Origin: Evtepia sp.
GTDB lineage: Bacteria > Bacillota > Clostridia > Oscillospirales > Oscillospiraceae
NCBI GenBank assembly: GCA_020025735.1
Contig: JAHHRP010000087.1
Coordinates: 1-7,817, forward strand
Length of the DNA: 7,817 bases
Direction: 5' to 3'
Both the position numbers and the translations under genes were made by a program. Below are positions 5,309 through 7,817 of the stretch, piece by piece; position 1 is the first letter of the stretch, and each line of letters starts with the position of its first letter. The notes beneath the pieces are model-generated. The model was not told where the DNA came from. It did not search any database and saw only the letters and a list, made by a program, of their open reading frames with translations.

Positions 5309-5404
5309 GGGAACGTGTCCATGCGTTCCGCAGGACCCTCCCTCCGTTCCTGGGAAACGGATCGATGCGCTCCCAAAATAAAGAGAGAAGGAGAAGAGAC
5401 CGTA

Positions 5405-6292
5405 ATGTCTGAATTTTTGTCTGCCAATCTGCCTTATCTGCTCTCCGGCATTTCTGTCGGCGGCCAGTATGCGCTGATTGCCATTGGCTACACCATGGTC
5501 TATGGTATCCTCCGCCTGATTAACTTTGCTCACGGCGATGTGTTCATGGTGGCGGGTCTAGTTATGGTTTATGCCACAGCATCTTTGCCGATCCCTGTTT
5601 CGCTCATCCTAGTGGTGGTGGTGACAGTGGCTCTGGGTGTATTGATTGAGAAGGTGGCATATAAACCGCTTCGTTCCGCACCTCGTATGTCAGTAATGAT
5701 CTCTGCGATTGGTGTGTCCTATCTATTACAGAATTGTGCGCTATACTTTACTGGCGGTCTTCCTCAGATTTACCCTGCTGTCCCATTTTTGTCTGAGAAG
5801 ATTAAGATTGGCTCAGCAACGACAACAGTGGTTACTGTCATTACCCCCATCCTAACTATTTTCCTGGTGATTGTGCTTGTGACGATGATCAAAAAGACCA
5901 AGGTTGGCATGGCCATGCGTGCAGTGTCTCGTGACTTTGAAACCAGTGAGTTGATGGGCATTAAAATTAACAATGTTATCAGCATGACCTTTGCCATTGG
6001 CTGTTTCTTGGCTGCTGTGGGTTCTATGCTGTACTTTACCAACTACAACTCCGTCATCCCCACGTCTGGTGCCATGCCAGGTCTGAAGGCATTCGTTGCT
6101 GCGGTGTTTGGCGGAATTGGTTCCGTGCCTGGCGCGGTGATTGGTGCCTTTATCATCGGTATTTGTGAAAATATTATCAAAGGATTGGGTTGGACAGAGT
6201 TTTCTGATGCCTTCACCTTTGTCCTTCTGATTGTCATTTTGTTGGTCAAACCCACCGGTATCTTCGGTGAGAAGTCCACGGATAAGGTGTGA
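5405..6292 (+). CDS. livH: Branched-chain amino-acid ABC transporter permease LivH
   Basis: LivH is one of two membrane subunits that form the translocation channel of the importer. The 295 residues start MSEFL; I prefer the ATG at 5405 to the upstream in-frame GTG at 5315 because LivH proteins begin just before the first membrane helix and AAGGAG (5388-5393) precedes this ATG. Family landmarks are GYTMVYGILRLINFAHGD (28-45), the cytoplasmic coupling loop GMAMRAVSRDFETSELMGI (168-186) that contacts the ATPases, and the segment from GLKAFVAAVFGGIGS (226-240) to GAFIIG (247-252). About eight hydrophobic helices are visible and the length is typical. It follows livK after 226 bases of structured sequence and precedes livM by ten bases. 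Confidence 0.95.
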   Translation: MSEFLSANLPYLLSGISVGGQYALIAIGYTMVYGILRLINFAHGDVFMVAGLVMVYATASLPIPVSLILVVVVTVALGVLIEKVAYKPLRSAPRMSVMISAIGVSYLLQNCALYFTGGLPQIYPAVPFLSEKIKIGSATTTVVTVITPILTIFLVIVLVTMIKKTKVGMAMRAVSRDFETSELMGIKINNVISMTFAIGCFLAAVGSMLYFTNYNSVIPTSGAMPGLKAFVAAVFGGIGSVPGAVIGAFIIGICENIIKGLGWTEFSDAFTFVLLIVILLVKPTGIFGEKSTDKV

Positions 6293-6302
6293 GGTGACTG
6301 CT

Positions 6303-7532
6303 ATGGGAAAAAAATTAAGACCCGCGGCGGCGCCCGAGAAGAAGCTGGGCAGCCTCATCGCCGTTTTACTTCTGGTGGCACTGTACGTATTCTTGTTCAT
6401 GTTGGATAACGCACTGCCTACCAACTCTACAACCATCATGCTCATCACGGTTTTGAAGAAAGGGGCTATTTATGCCTTGGTGTGCGTGTCCATGAACTTG
6501 CTCAATGGTTTTACGGGACTGTTCTCTCTAGGCCAGGCTGGTTTCATGCTCATTGGCGCGTATGCTTATGCGATTTTTTCCATCCCTGCTGAGCAGCATC
6601 ACTCAGTCTATCAGTATTTTGATGGTGGACTGATTAATTTCTCCATTCCAGAGTCTCTTGGCAATCTTCTGGGTGAAAATGCTGGAAACTTCTTGGGCGC
6701 GATCATTTGCATCATCATTGCTGGTTTGGTCGCAGCCATCTTTGCAGCACTGATCGGGATTCCTGTCCTGCGTCTCAAGAGTGATTATTTGGCCATTGCA
6801 ACGCTGGGTTTTGCGGAAATCATCCGAGCCATCTTCCAGTGGAATGGCCTGGGTAGAATTACCAATGGCTCAAATTTGTTGCGGAAGTATACCAATTTCC
6901 ATGATATTAAGATTCAGGTCGGGGGAACCATTTTCCAACTGGACACCATTTTCCCCTTCTTCATTGCCACACTGAGTATCCTAATCATTGTCCTATTGGT
7001 GAACTCCTCTTATGGCCGCGCGTTCAAGTCCATCCGAGACGATGAGGTTGCTGCGGAGGCCATGGGCATTAACTTATTCAAGCACAAAATGCTTTCTTTC
7101 ATTATCTCCAGCTTCTTTGCTGGGGTTGGCGGCGCATTGCTGGCTATGTTCCAGACTACCGTGCAGGCCATGCCATTCCAGTCTACGATGACTTATGAAC
7201 TCCTACTCATTGTGGTCATTGGCGGCATTGGTTCTATCACTGGCAGCTGCATTGCGTCCTTCCTGTACATCGCTTGCTCTGAGTGGTGGCTGCGCTTTTT
7301 GGACAGCGGTTCCTTCATGGGGATGTCGGTTCCCTTCTTCCGGGACGGTTTCCGTAAGGTAGTCTTTTCGGTTGTCATCATGATTATTGTTCTCTTCTTC
7401 TCCAGAGGTATCATGGGTGATAAAGAGATTTCCTTCAGCGGCATGATCCGAAAGTTACGCCGGCGCAAACAGGTGAAAGCCACTGTGGCGGATGAAGCCA
7501 ACCAGGGGAAGGAGGGTGAGACGCATGAGTGA
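6303..7532 (+). CDS. livM: Branched-chain amino-acid ABC transporter permease LivM
   Basis: LivM is the partner permease of LivH. I chose the ATG at 6303 (409 residues) because GAGGTGA (6291-6297) lies just upstream, overlapping the livH stop; an ATG at 6231 would lie inside livH. Landmarks are SMNLLNGFTGLFSLGQAGF (63-81) with the following GAYAYA, the SDYLAIATLGFAEIIRA block (160-176) and the coupling loop RAFKSIRDDEVAAEAMGIN (239-257). About eight to ten hydrophobic helices are visible. An extracellular-looking insertion (about 94-130) separates early helices, and a hydrophilic tail (about 378-409) begins with a basic cluster RKLRRRKQVK and ends acidic, so the protein is longer than the shortest LivM forms but comparable to E. 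coli LivM. Its last eight bases overlap the livG start, suggesting translational coupling. Confidence 0.95.
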   Translation: MGKKLRPAAAPEKKLGSLIAVLLLVALYVFLFMLDNALPTNSTTIMLITVLKKGAIYALVCVSMNLLNGFTGLFSLGQAGFMLIGAYAYAIFSIPAEQHHSVYQYFDGGLINFSIPESLGNLLGENAGNFLGAIICIIIAGLVAAIFAALIGIPVLRLKSDYLAIATLGFAEIIRAIFQWNGLGRITNGSNLLRKYTNFHDIKIQVGGTIFQLDTIFPFFIATLSILIIVLLVNSSYGRAFKSIRDDEVAAEAMGINLFKHKMLSFIISSFFAGVGGALLAMFQTTVQAMPFQSTMTYELLLIVVIGGIGSITGSCIASFLYIACSEWWLRFLDSGSFMGMSVPFFRDGFRKVVFSVVIMIIVLFFSRGIMGDKEISFSGMIRKLRRRKQVKATVADEANQGKEGETHE

Positions 7533-7817
7533 GCAGCGTGCACACGTCTTACAATTAGAAAACATCACCATGCAGTTTGGCGGCGTGGTAGCAGTCAATA
7601 ACCTCTCTATGGAGGTAAACGAAGGTGAAATTGTGGCTCTGATTGGTCCCAATGGGGCAGGAAAGACAACGGCCTTCAACGTTATCACTGGGGTTTACCA
7701 GCCGACCAACGGGCAGGCATCTTTCCAAGATAAAACATATATTCGGAATCATCCCCAGGGCAAGATGAAAAAAAACTATAAGGGACAAAATCCCCTTATG
7801 TATACAGACGAGTATAC
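7525..7817 (+). CDS. livG: Branched-chain amino-acid ABC transporter ATPase LivG (5' part, cut by window edge)
   Basis: The reading frame is open from the ATG at 7525 to the right edge (97 full codons), so only the N-terminal part is present. LivG is one of two cytoplasmic ATPases that drive the importer. Visible are LQLENITMQFGGVVAVNNLS (9-28), typical of the N-terminal strand region, and the Walker A motif GPNGAGKTT (41-49), followed by ITGVYQPTNG (55-64). The Walker B, signature and switch motifs lie beyond the window. After residue 70 the sequence carries a lysine-rich stretch (HPQGKMKKNYKG) that is not in E. coli LivG; I recall similar insertions in Clostridia homologues. AAGGAGGG (7509-7516) is eight bases upstream, within livM, and the start overlaps the livM stop by eight bases. 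Confidence 0.95.
   Translation, partial: MSEQRAHVLQLENITMQFGGVVAVNNLSMEVNEGEIVALIGPNGAGKTTAFNVITGVYQPTNGQASFQDKTYIRNHPQGKMKKNYKGQNPLMYTDEY

Noticed and set aside
5315..5404. N-terminal extension of LivH from an in-frame GTG
   Set aside because: The extension is hydrophilic, unlike LivH starts, has no spaced ribosome binding site, and the ATG at 5405 has one.
4687..5427. Open frame of 246 codons on the - strand opposite livK
   Set aside because: It is a shadow of the codon-biased livK gene, has no ribosome binding site or family resemblance, and runs across the intercistronic hairpins.
5852..6448. Open frame of 198 codons on the - strand opposite livH and livM
   Set aside because: Composition (His-, Asn- and Arg-rich) and position fit an antisense shadow of two clearly real permease genes.

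Overview
The window looks like ordinary chromosomal DNA of a Gram-positive anaerobe of the class Clostridia, plausibly an Oscillospirales gut commensal. The reasons are strong AGGAGG-type ribosome binding sites, a lipoprotein-type solute-binding protein, a small DUF6514-like protein and a duplicated P-loop protein of the kind I associate with Clostridia, and roughly even base composition. The placement is inference; no rRNA or marker gene is present. I see no mobile element, tRNA, rRNA or CRISPR array.

Region 1 (1-2108, + strand). A small DUF6514-like gene sits at the left edge after a long hairpin. A P-loop protein of 357 residues follows, built from two copies of one ATPase-like unit; the second copy has lost its Walker A lysine. 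A well-formed extended -10 promoter directly after its stop drives a PAP2-family membrane phosphatase. A bidirectional terminator separates this block from the convergent proC.

Region 2 (2118-3740). proC (pyrroline-5-carboxylate reductase, - strand) and ridA (enamine/imine deaminase, + strand) are divergent and separated by 391 bases. The ridA side has a good promoter candidate and a 5' leader of about 120 bases that can form an H-type pseudoknot-like fold I cannot assign to a known riboswitch class. A rho-independent terminator closes ridA.

Region 3 (3741-7817, + strand). This is a branched-chain (or related) amino-acid ABC importer operon: a lipoprotein binding protein (livK-like), a 226-base gap rich in hairpins, the permeases livH and livM, and the first 97 codons of the ATPase livG, cut by the window edge. 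livH and livM are 10 bases apart; livM and livG overlap by 8 bases. The lipoprotein captures substrate outside the cell, LivH and LivM form the channel, and LivG (with a LivF expected downstream) powers transport. The gap between livK and livH holds a 16-pair hairpin, a set of alternating repeats and an unused strong ribosome binding site before a three-codon frame.

No clearly new system is visible. The best leads are the ridA leader, the livK-livH gap, and the degenerate second P-loop of the 350-1423 protein.
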